A stretch of DNA of 64,000 nucleotides, from contig NW_026516694.1 in NCBI RefSeq assembly GCF_025766255.1, positions 1-64,000 on the forward strand. The letters run 5' to 3'. The position numbers and the translations under genes are program-made. This document shows positions 21,100-34,434 of this stretch, piece by piece. A model generated the notes under the pieces. It ran no database searches. It was given only the letters and a program-made list of their open reading frames with translations, and was not told where the DNA came from. The stretch comes from Zychaea mexicana. Lineage: Eukaryota; Mucoromycota; Mucoromycetes; Mucorales; Lichtheimiaceae. The first letter of the stretch is position 1; the number at the start of each line of letters is the position of its first letter.

Positions 21100-24000
21100 C
21101 TAGGCTTTCTTGTCTAGGAAGTCGTAAAATGCTTTTTGCGGGATCTCCACATTTCCTAAAATGAATTGTGCCTGGTATTAGAAGTGGGAAATCACATATA
21201 ATAGCCAGATAAATATGAGACGCTCTCGTTTACCAATCATCTTCATCCGCTTCTTGCCCTCCTTTTGCTTCTGCAGTAACTTCATTTTACGCGACACATC
21301 ACCGCCATACTATTTCATTAAAGTAGCTTTAGTATTCAAGAGTCAATAAAAATTCTTGCAAAAGAGAGCACTTACGCATTTTGCGGTGACGTTTTTTCTC
21401 AGAGCCGGGATCCTGTCGTTCATATGTCTATTAGTAGGGAGCTAATGAAAAACCGATAATTGCTTCTTTACGCGCTTACGTTTCACGAGCTACAATTTTG
21501 GCACCAAGTGCTGTCTGGATGACAATTTCAAAAAGCTGCTTTTGGATGACATTCTTTAATCGCTTGACCCAGTCGCGACCCACCATGTCGACCTGCGACC
21601 GATGAAGAATGACTGATAACGCATCTACCGGTTTGTGATTGAGGAGCACTGTCATCTAAAAAATTAAAATGTTAGAGTTTATGATAGCTTCATCCAGTAG
21701 CAGAGCGTTCTTAAATATCTAATCTGGAAAGTTCACCTTGACTAAATCACTCTCTTCATATCCTGCATCCTCGTAATCGAACGATGCATAGCCAGACGAG
21801 CGACTTTTGAGCTCATCGTAGAAATCCGTCACCACTTCTGCTAAAGGCAGCGTGTATTTCATCATTACTCTCGTTTCATCCACGAATACATATTCGTGTT
21901 GTTCTCCTCGTCGGCTCTGATCATTGATGCATCATCTTTAGTAAGGAGACGGTTTAACGTAATGATATTTATCTACTTCACTTATATGACTTACACCACA
22001 TAATTCGATCATTTTTCCCATATATTCCTAATTAGGTGCATATGTGAGCCTCCTTTTTGTTGCTACATCAGTATAGCGAAGGAATATGATAATATAAAAT
22101 ATTTACCTCTGGGAAAATCATTGTAGCTAGCACCATTGGTTCTTCCATGCGAGCTACTTTAAATGCTCGCTCTTCGGAATCCGGAAAATCGGACGGATTA
22201 CGCACAATTTTGGTAGTTTTATCTTTGTAGACAACTATGGAAACAATACATTAGTCTCAGAGTTAATTCGTAGCTTTTGCTTTTAAGAAACTCACTTCGA
22301 TATGGTACTGTCGGTTGCGTAACAATGATATTTGCCTCGTATTCCTTTAAGAGCAGCCTCGTGTGAGCAAAAACACCACACGAACATAACATCACGGCAC
22401 CAACCTACATTTTCCAACCGTTGACGAAACACATCCATGTGCAAGGTTCCCAGAAAACCAAGACGCCAACCTTGACCTAAAGCATGACTATAAACGCATA
22501 TTTCATCATGGTTGGCATATTATATGGTGACGTTAGTAAAATACAGTTTTTACCGAACACAAACCTCGTTTCTTTATGAACAGAGACACTAGCATCATTT
22601 AACGTCAACTTTGTGATAGATTCATCCAGCCTTCTAAAGTCGTTCGTATCGACTGGGAAAATACCAGCAAACACCATGGATTGTGCAGGTTGAAAACCAG
22701 GAAGCTCTTCAATTTTTTGTCCAACATGATGAAAAGTGTCTCCCACGTGTGCTTCAGATGCTGTCTTCATTCCACACACGACATATCCGACTTGTCCAGC
22801 ATGCCTAGAGACCGAAATGTTAATCTTTAACGACGAATATATATAAGCTGCTACTATTATAGATGTACAACTTACAAATATCCCGTAGGAACCTGTTCTG
22901 GATGCATGATTCCAACCTATAATTAAGTTCGCGTTAAATTTGTGTATCTCAACAGATAATAATTTGTGAACCATGTACCTCAGATACTTCATACTTGCTT
23001 ACTGAGTGGGCAGACGTAATTTTATCGCCTAGTAGTAAATACAGCATCTTAACAATTTTTCAAGTTATTGGTTGAATGCTCTGATTAAATAATACCTTTT
23101 TTGATAGTTCCATCAACAACACCTAGCATGCATACAACGCCAACATATTGATCATACCAAGAGTCAAACAAAAGAGCCCGGAAAGGCCTATCGATCACTC
23201 CAGTCGGTCTAATACAATTCTTACTTATCAGAGAGTGCGACTTTCACCAAAGAAAGTTTAAAAAGCGATACTTACGGTGGGATGTTTTCAATGACGCTTG
23301 GCAAAATTGAATCAATATTCACACCTGTTTTAGCAGAAATCTATTCTCCAAACAGTTAGTTTCACAACTAAAGTCCTTGCTTGTCCAAGCTCGCCATCCT
23401 TGAATGAAACACTACCTTCAATATAGACGACGTATCTAACTCAAAAGCGCTTTCAATTTGTTTCATTGTCCTTTCACAGTCTGCTCCTGGCAAATCCACT
23501 TTGTTGAGTACGGGTATGATTTGAAGCCCTTCACCAAAAGCAAGGTAAAAGTTGGCTACAGTTTGCGCTTGGATGCCTTGTGCTGCGTCGACGAGAAGAA
23601 TTGTGCCTTGACATGCGGCTAATGAACGAGATACTTCATAGCTGAAGTCAACATGGCCCTGTTTGAGAACAATCAATAGACAGCACATTTATTCTCTTGA
23701 ACCGACTGCTCTTTATATGGTCGATAGTCCTATACTTACGGGTGTATCAATTAAATTTAGCAGATACTCTTTTCCTTTGTATTTGTGGAACATGGATACT
23801 GTCTAGACAACATACACGAGATTAGCAATTTACGGAAAGGTGTTTGTAATACCAGTTCAATTACCTGCGCTTTGACAGTAATGCCACGTTCCCGTTCGAC
23901 TTTGAGTTTATCAAGAACTTGCTTGTTCGATCCCGTAGAGGATATGGTATTTGTATACTCAAGTAGTCTAAACGATAGCACGTAAATACACATCGCCAAA

Positions 24001-24436
24001 CAATATAAGAAAGTATGATTCATTAACTTACCTGTCTGCCAAAGTGCTCTTGCCATGATCTATTTTGATTATCAAACTGTGTATTAATATGGCAGCTAAA
24101 TCTTCTAATCACTGCCACCAGCAATCCACTAACCAATGTGAGCTATAATGCTGAAATTTCGAATATAATCTGCTGGAAAGTCTTTTAAATCAAAGTTCCT
24201 TGAAGGATCGGCCGCTTTAAGTTTCTGGAGAAGAGGGATAGTAGACAACTTTTCGAGTTAATATTTTTTTTTTCAAAAGTAATTTGAGTATTGAGAATAT
24301 AACGTAGCATACACACCTCTGTTGTCGTACGTTTCGAATACCATCGTTGTGTTATTGTAAGCACAGGAAACCGTCGATTTGCAGACTGACAACATCGTGA
24401 AGCTGCGCCAATGTATGTCAAACGGACCATTGACAA
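21100..24436 (-). CDS. GUF1: Mitochondrial translation factor GUF1 (LepA/EF4 family)
   Basis: A ribosome-binding GTPase of the LepA/EF4 class, which acts on mitochondrial ribosomes. It has a dozen or more exons. The Met at 24436 opens a basic, Ser/Arg-rich leader (about 40 aa, exon to 24317) suited to mitochondrial import. The G1 loop [13 protein letters not shown] is split over exons 24224-24134 and 24059-24032. Switch [14 protein letters not shown] lies in 23967-23865, and G3 [18 protein letters not shown] spans 23802-23740 and 23658-23416. G4 is NKVDLP. Later exons carry the family's C-terminal half ([20 protein letters not shown] near 22440), and the frame ends [10 protein letters not shown]...DKKA at 21100. 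All junctions checked in the first eight exons keep phase. It faces HSP78 across 131 bp. Confidence 0.93.
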
Positions 24437-24567
24437 GTATAAAAAACCGTGGCAAGAATATGCGTGACGGCGAGTTGTTCAGTTCATGCAAAATTAAGCC
24501 AATTTTCCGGAAACTTCCTTTTGCCGGTCAGCTCTCTTTCTTTCTTATCTACCTGCGTTTCTACATA
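24437..24567. promoter_or_regulatory. Shared GUF1/HSP78 promoter with heat-shock element
   Basis: Only 131 bp separate the two start codons. At 24505-24517 lies TTCCGGAAACTTC, a perfect TTCnnGAAnnTTC array of three alternating units as bound by HSF trimers. Since HSP78 is a heat-shock chaperone in yeast, heat control of that side is expected; an effect on GUF1 is inference. Confidence 0.8.
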
Positions 24568-27500
24568 ATGTTACGATTCCAAAGTGCGATTACTTTGAAC
24601 AGGCCACTTCACTTGAGTATGTCGAGGTATAGCACCATGGCTGCTATCTCACGAAATGGTGTTGGTGGCAATCGCGTCAAGTATTCTACCAGGGTTGCAA
24701 CGTCCGGGGTTGCTGCTCTCAAGCACACATCCCCAGCAGCCTTTTTCTCCCTTCGAGGCGTTCCCTTATATGCAGTTAAGCGATTTTACAATGGTATAGG
24801 TCATTTTCTCTCATGTATGTTGTTATAAATATATGTTTGATGAATACTAACACTATACTTCATTCATCGGCCGCTTATATGAAGGCGGAGGGGGAGGAAT
24901 GCCACCGGGCGGAGGGTTTCGTTTGAATCCAAACCAACAGCAAGAGGAAGTGAAAGCGCTAGAACAATTCGTACGTAGTTTCATTATTGTGCAACATAAA
25001 ATCCGTACGTAACAATGCTAAACAAAGAGGTCGTCTTCTCTGCAGGGTATCGATCTCACAGAAATGGCCGAGAAGGGCAAACTCGGTAAGCGATTAATGC
25101 ATAGATGTTTGAGCTGTCGGATTTTTTGACTCATCGCCAAACCTTTCAGATCCCGTTATTGGACGAGACGAAGACATCCGCCGAACCATTGAAGGCAAGG
25201 GAAAGAAAATAAACACATGCATGCTCTATACGGATAGTGCTAACATCACGTGTATATCTTATTGTATGTGTAGTGTAAGTAAATTCATGCAAATAGCATT
25301 CTATCACCTAGGCGGATAATTTAAACGAAATCATTACAGTTTGGCTCGTCGGACGAAAAACAACCCTGTACTGATCGGTGAAGCCGGGTAAGAAGCTGAC
25401 AAAATAACTTTGGATAAATGCAACATAATAACAGTGACTGATCTCATCCGTGAGTTGATAGTGTCGGCAAAACTGCCATAGCTGAAGTAAGTACAAGGAC
25501 GGCTGCTGTCATTTTTATGGGAGGACTCTGTACTTAAACCGATGATTAGGGTCTTGCACAACGCATCATTGCGAACGAAGTGCCTGAATCAATTCAAGGA
25601 AGAAGAGTCGTTGCCTTGGATCTAGGTGTAAGTGTTATCATAGCATATCTTCTGCTAGCGTGCACTAAATCGTTTTGTAGAGCTTAATAGCAGGTGCCAA
25701 GTTCCGGTAAGTTAAGCACATGAGTACATTTGAAAATTTGTTAGCTAACTCCCAACAGTGGCGAGTTTGAAGATCGTCTCAAAGCAGTTTTGAAGGAAGT
25801 CACAGAAGCCGAAGGCAAAATCATTCTTTTCATTGACGAAATCCACAACCTTCTTGGCCTTGGTAAATCAGAAGGTGCAATGGATGCTGGCAACCTTCTA
25901 AAGGTTTGTTAATATTGCTTCAAGTTTCTGGATAGAAAATGGATCGGAAACTAAAATATTCGTGGTATTTAGCCAGCTCTTGCTCGCGGACAGCTACGAT
26001 GTGTCGGCGCGACAACCATTGATGAGTATCGCAAGGTACGTGATTAGCTTAAATTTTCGATTTTACATTAAATAAAGTTTTAAAAGCTGTGCCGATTATA
26101 GTATATCATGGCAGACCCTGCGCTGGCACGACGTTTCCAATCAGTGATGGTAAGCTACCAGCTTTGCGCGAATAAGTCGAGGCAAAATTAAAAATGTTAA
26201 CTGTAAACTTTTTTATGCAGGTTGACGAACCTACTGTAAGTTACGAACAATTTTTCTATCATCTCAAAGGAAAATTGCTAACTAGGCTTAAATCAAGGTC
26301 CAAGATACGATTTCAATTCTGGTAAGCCAATTTTCTTTTTATATATATGTATCTACATGAGTTTACGCTGACAGAACAATTTGAAATCTTAAAGCGTGGT
26401 TTGAGAGAACGATACGAGGTTCATCATGGCGTGCGAATTGCGGTAAGTCTTGTTGAATATTAGCTAGTTTTAACTGTGGACCAATTTTCTAAGGCTTTAT
26501 CCAGGATTCTGCCCTAGTTTCTGCTGCCATCCACGCTCATAGATATATCTCAGACAGGTAATGATTCAATGTCTGTTATATATATACATATGTGCTTCTG
26601 GTTTTGCTTAAAAATATGTTGGTGAATAGATTCTTGCCGGATAAGGCCATTGATCTTGTCGATGAAGCGTGCTCCAAGTTGAGACTACAACAGGAGAGCA
26701 AGCCCGAAGCCTTGGAAAGGCTGGATCGCCATATCATGACAATGCAGATCGAGTTGGAATCATTGCGCAAAGAATCTGATACACTTTCTGTCGAAAGACG
26801 GGATAAGCTGCAATCTGAGTTGGATGAGAAACAAAAGGAAAGCGATCGCTTGTCTGCGGTCTGGAATGAAGAACGGTAAGTCATCAATGTTCGGAAAGAG
26901 TAGTATAAAAATGACTGCAGCCGTTGATATAATTATATGTTTAGGAACAAACTGGATGAGATCAAGCACACCAAAGAAGAATTGGAACAAGCGCGCGTTG
27001 ATTTGGATACAGGTCAGTAAAATGATGCATTTCATACCTATGTTCTTTCATATGCTCATATGAACATGAACAATATTTTCGTAGCTCAAAGAGCTGGAAA
27101 CTTCCAGCGGGCCTCTGAATTGCGATATGGCGTAATTCCTAATCTTGAGAAGAAGCTTCCGAAGGATACCACTGACGATGAGAACCCTGATTCGCTTATC
27201 CATGAGCGTGTCACTTCTGATGATATTGCACGCGTTGTTTCTCGTATGACTGGTATTCCTGTTCGCGTAAGTGTACTAAATTACTTCATCCTCGATGAAC
27301 CTGTCATTCACTAGTAATTAAACACTTTTCAGAATTTGATGCGCGGAGAACGTGAGAAACTCCTTCACATGGAAGATGTGCTGAGCGAACGAGTTGTTGG
27401 ACAAGATGAAGCCATTACAGTAAGCGTAAAAAAGATATGACGCATGATGGATGTCCACTTAATTGCTAATGTAACTTATTTGCCTTTTGATAGGCTGTGT

Positions 27501-28901
27501 CTGAGGCCGTCAGGTAATTTTATCATCACTATGAAGCTAAGTAATAGTCAATACTAAGTATATATTGTTAGACTGAGCCGGGCAGGCCTACAGAACCCTT
27601 CAAGGCCTATTGCATCGTTCCTGTTCCTCGGTCCTACAGGTGTGGGCAAGGTAGAGTACCGAGTTTTAGCTATTTATATACAGTTTATGATAGTATTACT
27701 GATAATGCGATCGTTAAATTTATAGACCGAGCTTTGTAAAACGATTGCTCAATTTCTGTTCGACACTGAGAATGCAATTGTTCGCGTTGATATGTCGGAA
27801 TATATGTATGTGTGTTTGTAAACGAATGGATATCAAACATTTGCAAGATTATTTACAGTCGTGTGTGTGTATAGGGAGAAATTCTCAGTTAGCCGCTTGA
27901 TCGGTTCTCCTCCCGGCTATGTTGGACACGAAGAGGGTGGTGAACTGACAGAAGCTATCCGACGGAAGCCTTACGCTGTGGTCCTGCTTGATGAAATGGA
28001 AAAGGCACACCGCGATGGTAAAATGAAACGAAATTAAGAACAAAGGAAACTGAATGAACCATTCTTATGCGTATCATTATATCTTTACTAGTTTCAAATC
28101 TTCTTCTCCAGGTGTTGGATGACGGTATACTGACTGACAGTATGTAGTCATGACTTATATATGATTGTTAAGAGCCTTTATTTAGACTAATGTTAAACAT
28201 TTTGTACGACAGGCCAGGGCAGGAAGATTGATTTCAAGAATACAATCATTATCATGACCTCTAATTTGGGTGCGGAAGCGCTCGTAGCGGATGTGCGAGA
28301 TGATGGGGGTGTCAGCCCAAAAGCAAAGCAAAGCGTTATGGATGCTCTTCGCCACGCATTCGCACCTGAATTCTTAAATCGTGTGGATGAAATGGTGAGA
28401 TCTGTACTTGTTATTGCTTGTCTATTGTTTGTTATCTAATCAAGTACCTTTTTTTTATATAAGGTTGTTTTCAACCGTCTTTCTCGAAAAGCTCTTCGTG
28501 ATATTGTAGATGTACGCCTAGGCGAGGTTGAGGAGCGTGTGAGTGATCGACGTATCCAGATTGACGTTGATGTAGAAGCGCGCGACTGGCTCGGTGAACG
28601 TGGATATGATCCTTCATATGGTGCTCGACCACTCAATCGCCTGATAATGAAACAAATTCTAAACCCATTGGCCCGTCTACTAATCGATGGTGGCGTACGA
28701 ACAGGGGAAACGGCCAAGGTTCGAGTATCTAAGCTTCCATCAGGCGAAACGACACTGGAAGTCCAACGGAACCATGCTCCTGGAGAGGCTTCCGAAGACA
28801 ATGAAGAAGAAAAAATGGCGCCCGTCGGGGACGAAGAAGAAGTGGTACGCGATGATTATGAGCAGGAGCAACAAGAAAAGAATGATAAGAAATCAGAATA
28901 A
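24568..28901 (+). CDS. HSP78: Mitochondrial AAA+ disaggregase Hsp78 (ClpB family)
   Basis: Hsp78 is the matrix ClpB that resolves aggregates with mtHsp70. The gene has some 20-25 short exons. An Arg/Ser-rich presequence of about 75 residues is followed by a Gly-rich linker and directly by the first AAA+ domain ([14 protein letters not shown]). The ClpB N-domain is absent, as is usual for Hsp78. Walker A1 is [12 protein letters not shown] and Walker B1 ILFIDEIHN. Two arginines occur in [10 protein letters not shown]. The coiled middle domain includes 26636-26876. Walker A2 is GPTGVGKTELCK, the pore loop GYVGHEEGG, Walker B2 [11 protein letters not shown], and sensor SNLGAE. The C-terminal domain has GARPLNRLI and an unusual acidic, Gln/Glu-rich tail. 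Exons of 15, 24 and 20 nt occur at 26221-26235, 26298-26321 and 27494-27513. Confidence 0.95.
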
Positions 28902-29225
28902 GCTAATTAGTGTAAAAATGGCGGAATGTGCAATAGTATCAGACATAAAAAAATTAAATACGTAAACAGCTTAGAATCACAATCCGTAAGCATTGTTTTT
29001 ATCGCAAAATAGAAGTTGCACATCTTGATCTTTCAAGCTTACGGATCTATACCAAACATGTAGAATTTGTGTAGCCGTACTTTGCCCTCTCAATGAATGA
29101 AAATGTGCTACTACTACTGGAGATCACTTTCAACCGAAACCTTAAAGAAAACAGTTTATGGTATTTATATGTATATATATTCGTTCTACAAGATGAAATC
29201 CAGATGCGTGATATGATTGCTGCTT
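28902..29225. other. Convergent 3' region of HSP78 and SCAMP
   Basis: AT-rich spacer between two 3' ends. No gene is seen. Confidence 0.6.
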
Positions 29226-30420
29226 CTACCTATGGCTATTCCATGCCATACTAATAGCTGCATCGCGTGCATTGCTTGATCGACCAATCCGTCCGTATGC
29301 ATCGTCCTTAGCTTCCTTGAAGGTGTGACCGGCAGCCTTGTAATGGTCATAAGTTTTTTTGTATAGATAGATTGCTAAACAGCCCATACCGATCCAGCAG
29401 ATGGCTGCTAATAATGCTATCACCCCTGTAACAATGTAGCCATCCGTAAAGAGAGCTACAACCAGGATCAATCCTGCACCGCCACTATATAAATTCGTCC
29501 CGCACTGAATAAATAAAATAATCACGCTTTTGAAGCCGGTTTTATATTTAAAACACTTACGTGTTTGGAATCCCCACTGCCTTATAAATCGTGTAAAGAA
29601 TATGAAAGCCGTTAAAGATGAAGTACATTGCTACTCGTGTTTTTCAATATTTGTGGGTTAATTAATGCACAAACCCTTTTTTTCTAACTCAATTTGCTTT
29701 CCATTTACAACACAAGCGAAACAACGACTTACTGTAATACAGAGACACTTCCTTCATATATGCATTATATACCGGCCTGTACCACAGGAAAAAGCTGGCA
29801 AGAGTGTGTGTGAACATTTCGGTGAGAGAGATGCCCAAATCTGTAGGTGCACTGGTGACGGATTCAGGATGAGAGAATAAGAGACACAGACATGCCACGA
29901 AGTTCCACACAAGTGTCAGTTCGAACCAAAGCCATTCACGGTAGAGCCACCAGACGGTAGATTGGTGGTTTAGTGGTATCTCGGTTGTTATATCGAGATA
30001 CATTATGGGGAAGCAAGGGGGGAAGTTGTTGGCATGGGGCCGGCGGCGTTCCTGAAGGTTAGCTTCACGTTCGGCCAACTCGCGTTCCTTTTGCCGTAAC
30101 GCTTCCTCCCTGGCATTCAAGTCGCCATTCGAACCGTCCCCGCGTTTGCTGTTGCTACTGCTGCTTCCACCAATAACTTGCTGCTCTTGGCTGTCAACAA
30201 GGGTCTTTTGATCGTGCACGCTAGAGAAAGGATCTTGATTGTTGTCGGGGTACTGCCGAAAGGTGGTAAACTCATCGTCGTCGTTTCGGCGGTCGTGCAG
30301 GGGATCTTGTTCAAGCGCGAACGCGGAATCTTGGTTATTGGAGGTTAATGCCGAGGTAATTGTAGGATCTTGAAATGGATTTGATGGGTCATCAAAGGGG
30401 CTGGCTTGATGATGGGCCAT
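29226..30420 (-). CDS. Secretory carrier-associated membrane protein (SCAMP)
   Basis: SCAMPs are tetraspanning proteins of the trans-Golgi, endosomes and plasma membrane that act in vesicle traffic. The model join(29226-29484, 29561-29633, 29733-30420, complement) keeps phase and gives 339 aa. The N-terminus carries Asn-Pro-Phe (DPSNPFQDP, an EH-domain ligand), then a heptad-like REEALRQKERELAEREAN coil. Next is the family's NNFPPCFPIMYLDITTEIP segment and four hydrophobic spans, the first near WLWFELTLVWNFVACLCLLF and the last near ALLAAICWIGMGCLAIYLY. A short cytosolic tail ends RSSNARDAAISMAWNSHR. Length is typical for the family. Confidence 0.92.
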
Positions 30421-31995
30421 TTTACTGTTGCTGGATTTTGAAGGAAGACAGGAAGGGGTGTAACCGATTTGCGTTAACGCAACTAATTAAGCCAAAATGA
30501 GCAAATTTAATTGGACGCACAAAGTCGCAGCCGTACCTGATGCATGTTGTTTCCAGCGCAACAATGCTGGCAGCGATAAGACATACGCATAGTTTTATTA
30601 GAAAGGGTAGTAAAGGCTGTCAGTGTACTCTCTCACTATACATATTACATTTTTCGGCACGATGATATAAAAGATTCAAGCGCTGGAAATTAATCCTCGT
30701 TCATCTCGTAACATATGATAGTACCCATAGATGACTTATGAAAGAACAGTTCACGCTTCGGTTTAATAAGTGCGAGTTTCTGCACCTTGACGAAGAATAT
30801 TGTTTGAATCTCGGAGCATAATTAAGTATTCTACTGTGATCAATTGTAATAGGCAGCAGGCCCAAACTATGCAGTAATATTCAACGCATAAAGGGGAAGG
30901 GGTCAAACTTAGCTTCAGTTTGCCCATTTGTTCCGTTCTGTTTCCCGATGATCTTTGATTTTTTTAGTAAATAGATAAAGAATACATCACATTTGGTTTC
31001 CAGACAGCTCTTACAATGTGTTAGAGAGAGGAAGATGAATGTAAAGAGTCGTTGTCGTTGGCTGCACGTAACGCTTTCTCTTTCTCCTGCGCCCAGCTGT
31101 TCAAAAGTGTCGCACTTGATGTCCTCGTCCTCAGCTGTTCGGCTGTCTGTGGTTACTGTAAAAAGCACCAGTGATCGCCAATAGGAAGATGCACTGTATG
31201 TCGTTCTGAAGGTGGTCTTGATGGACTATCACTACAAGAACGCTCTAATGCATATATTTATACTGTACTTGATGATGATACAAATCACAATTAACATCAT
31301 ACAGTGTTATTATCATCAAAAAAAGTTGTATATGTGAAGTGAATGTGCCCTATCAGGCGAAAACTTCATGCAAGTTAATAGTTACGAATCCATTCTCACC
31401 AACAAAATTGAAGGAGATTTTGTATATTATGGCCGAACACATTATGTACAACATGACTACTATGCCAGTCAGTCTATGTGATAGTGCTGTAGTTATGTTG
31501 CGTGACTACAAAGATTGTGAAGATCGATACAAGGAATATGCAAATGACATTTAAACAGACAGAAATAAAAGTACATTGAAAGGATGAAGAGAAGGAGAGG
31601 AAAGTACAGAAAAATAAGTTGATGGTGTGGAATGGAAGCGGCTGTCGTCTCTACAAAAAGAAGAGTGATGAATATATGTGTGTTTAGTATAAGCTGGTGC
31701 CTTCTTAATATGGCTTTGGTTAGCCCGTATTTGCCAGCATGGCAGCCCAAGATTCAATCCAGCAGTGTACATACATCAGATATATATCGGCAAGGCGATG
31801 CGGCAACATCTTGTTCAGGAACAGTCGTTTGAATAGCCATGGCGTACCAAGTATATTGACGGCGTGTGCTTCTTTGACGGACACTAAATTGTTTAAACAA
31901 ACAAAAGGCCTATGTGTGAGTGTGTGAGTGTGCATGGTTGAGAGTAATGTACTACTTCAGCAGCCCTCGTTGCCACAAAAGACAAAACACGGCGA
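30421..31995. other. Intergenic, nothing recognised
   Basis: Only short ORFs without recognisable features (for example 31339-31554, plus). The 5' side of SCAMP has no clear TATA box. Confidence 0.5.
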
Positions 31996-33003
31996 AGGGT
32001 GGGAAACCAAAGTTGGAGGTGGAGACAAGAAGGATCGATTCTATAAGATGAGTAGAAAGTGAGATAACAAATCCGTTGGGTGAAAGAAGATAATTTATAC
32101 TTACAGGAAAGCGTGTCCAGCAGCCATGTTTAGCGACGGTCGCTTCCGGCCGTGCATCGAGACAGCTTCGAACGAAGTTCCATAATGATGCACGCCTAGC
32201 CCATAGCAGAGCATTCCTACCCAAGACTCCCTTAGTCTTATGCCGGCAGGTCCGTCTCTCTCAAGGTTCCCTGAAGCAATGAAATCATTGTTCGCGGCGA
32301 CCTCTTTACGGGCTAAGATACTGATACCGAGGCCAGCCCGTAGCAGAAATCTTCCTACTTCTCACTACAATTGCATTGCAGCGATGCCGGTAGGAATGTC
32401 TCTCTCCATGGTTCATCCAAAAGCAGTCAACAAACCGCACGGTTGACGTTGACCACAAATGGAGCACCAATACGGGCTATACCATTGTAAAGCCGTACCG
32501 TCGCAGGGTGGGAAGCCAAAGTTGGAGGTGGAGACAAGAAGGATCGACTCTATAAGATGAGTAGAAAGTGAGATAACAGATCTATTGGGTGAATCAAGAT
32601 AATTTATACTTACAGGAAGGCGTGTCCAGCAGCCATGTTTAGCGACGGTCGGTTTCGGCCGTGCATCAAGACAGCATCGGACGATGTTCCATAATGATGC
32701 ACGCCTAGCCCATAGCAGAGCATTCCTACCCAAGACTGCCTTAGTCTTATGCCGGCAGGTCCGTCTCTCTCAAGGTTCCCTGAATCATTGTTTGGGGCCA
32801 CCTCTTTATGGGCTAAGATATTGTTACCAGGAAGCCCGTAGCAGAGATCTCCCTACTTCTCACTACAATTGCATTGCAGCGATGCCGGTAGGAATGTCTC
32901 TCTCATGGTTCATCCAAAAGCAGTCAACAAACCGCACGGTTGACGTTGACCACAAATGGAGCACCAATACGGGCTATACCATTGTAAAGCCGTACCGTCG
33001 CAG
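31996..33003. repeat. Tandem duplication, 509-bp unit
   Basis: Unit 1 (31996-32504) begins AGGGTGGGAA; unit 2 (32505-33003) begins the same and both end ACCATTGTAA...CCGTCGCAG. Identity is very high, with scattered substitutions and a deletion of about ten bases in unit 2 (around 32785). On the minus strand each unit carries two overlapping open frames (one with WARRASLW, another with SWVGMLCYGLGVHHYG) followed by a donor-like GTAAGT. No known protein is recognised. Confidence 0.85.
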
Positions 33004-34434
33004 CATAGTCTATATCAAAAAACAGCGTCATCCAGACAAAAAGTTAAGAATGATTGCATTTTACAGAGAGATTCAACGTTTCTTAAAGAGAGGTCCGTAA
33101 AGTACAATACTTACACTGTAGAAAACGTGACTTTGCACGTTAACCTTGCCATACATTAGAGCCCTCTAAGAAAAGAAAACAGATTGAGAGCGGGAATTAA
33201 GCTTTAAAAGAATAAAAGCGGTAGGATGAAGAGGGATAGGGTAACTGGCATTCCGCGTTACGATGAAGCTTATTGAATTTACCTTGCCATGTGGATTATG
33301 TGGGTTGGGTGAAGAGATCCTGGTCTGGCACCGCGTACCATACTGGCAGTGAAGCGCTATCTTAAATGGGACTTGTTTTATATGAGGCGCCTAAATAGGG
33401 CTTTTTGGGTTACACAAAACAGAAAAAAATACGTATTACGAGCTGGTATGCTACGCCGATGGGTCTCGCTCTTTCTTTACACTTTTTCTACAGTATCGTA
33501 CGCGCACGGCATGGATTACCTAGCTCATCATATACAGCTGACTGACTCCTCCAAACAGCACTTTCTCAACGAATCTCACAAAGAAAAGAAGCATGGCAGA
33601 AGCGAGAATCGAGCTTTGCTGATACGGAAGCAGCTTCCAAAACCACAAAGACGAACTCATTTCAAAATTATGCAGACATTAGCTACTCCGACACCTTATT
33701 CTATCTGTAACTGGCTGGGTGCAAAGATTACGATAAGGCGTGGTTTTTCGAGGGGAGAATTTAGTGTGTTGTCACACAGGAGAACTTGTCAAAACAAATG
33801 TCGAACACTTTGTTCGTTTACATTTGATGGGACAGGGCAAGTAGCTTCATCATATACAACACTGTCACACAATATCTCTAGTGATACGATCCTTGGTTGA
33901 GAGCTCCCTCTAGATGGTGTTGTTGGTACCGATCCTTGAGTATTTTCCAGGTAAGGAAATGGGTGCTCCGCCGCTCGATGACCTGTTGTTGCTGCTAGAA
34001 GCCTACAAAAAGAAAAAAATAGCGTATGATGATGGTGCTGGGGTGCCATGTATGACGATGGTTACTCATATACACAACGACTTTCGTAGATAATGTAGCG
34101 GCATCTATGGTTTTAAAAGAATCTACACCGACTACTACATAAAAATCCATGTTTCCTACTTAGTATCTCATCGCCCGGAAGGTTTCGATTCATGCAGGGA
34201 AAACAGAAGATGTTTATTGGTGGAAGCATGTCCAACGCATCGGCAATAACACATTTTTGGGATTGGGGCGTGTATGCAATACTCAAGATTGACCCAGGAG
34301 CCTTTGCCACCGGACTTGCTGGATATGTACGTAGATCTACCACGTTCCTTTCATTGAGTGAATAGCAACAGCTTTATATGATAGTATATTTAGCATTTAT
34401 TATTTAGGTATTATAAAGGGGACTGATTATATTA
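33004..34434. other. Largely uncharacterised; one 183-codon ORF
   Basis: A plus ORF at 33349-33900 (183 codons) has no recognisable domain and a composition that could be chance. Near 34195-34325 the plus strand reads GKQKMFIGG and HFWDWGVYAILKIDPGAF, which looks protein-like and may be a lone exon or gene fragment. Confidence 0.3.

Noticed and set aside
33349..33900. 183-codon plus ORF
   Set aside because: There is no domain, promoter or splice context; its length is not remarkable for a single ORF in this DNA, so it is described only in the intergenic entry.
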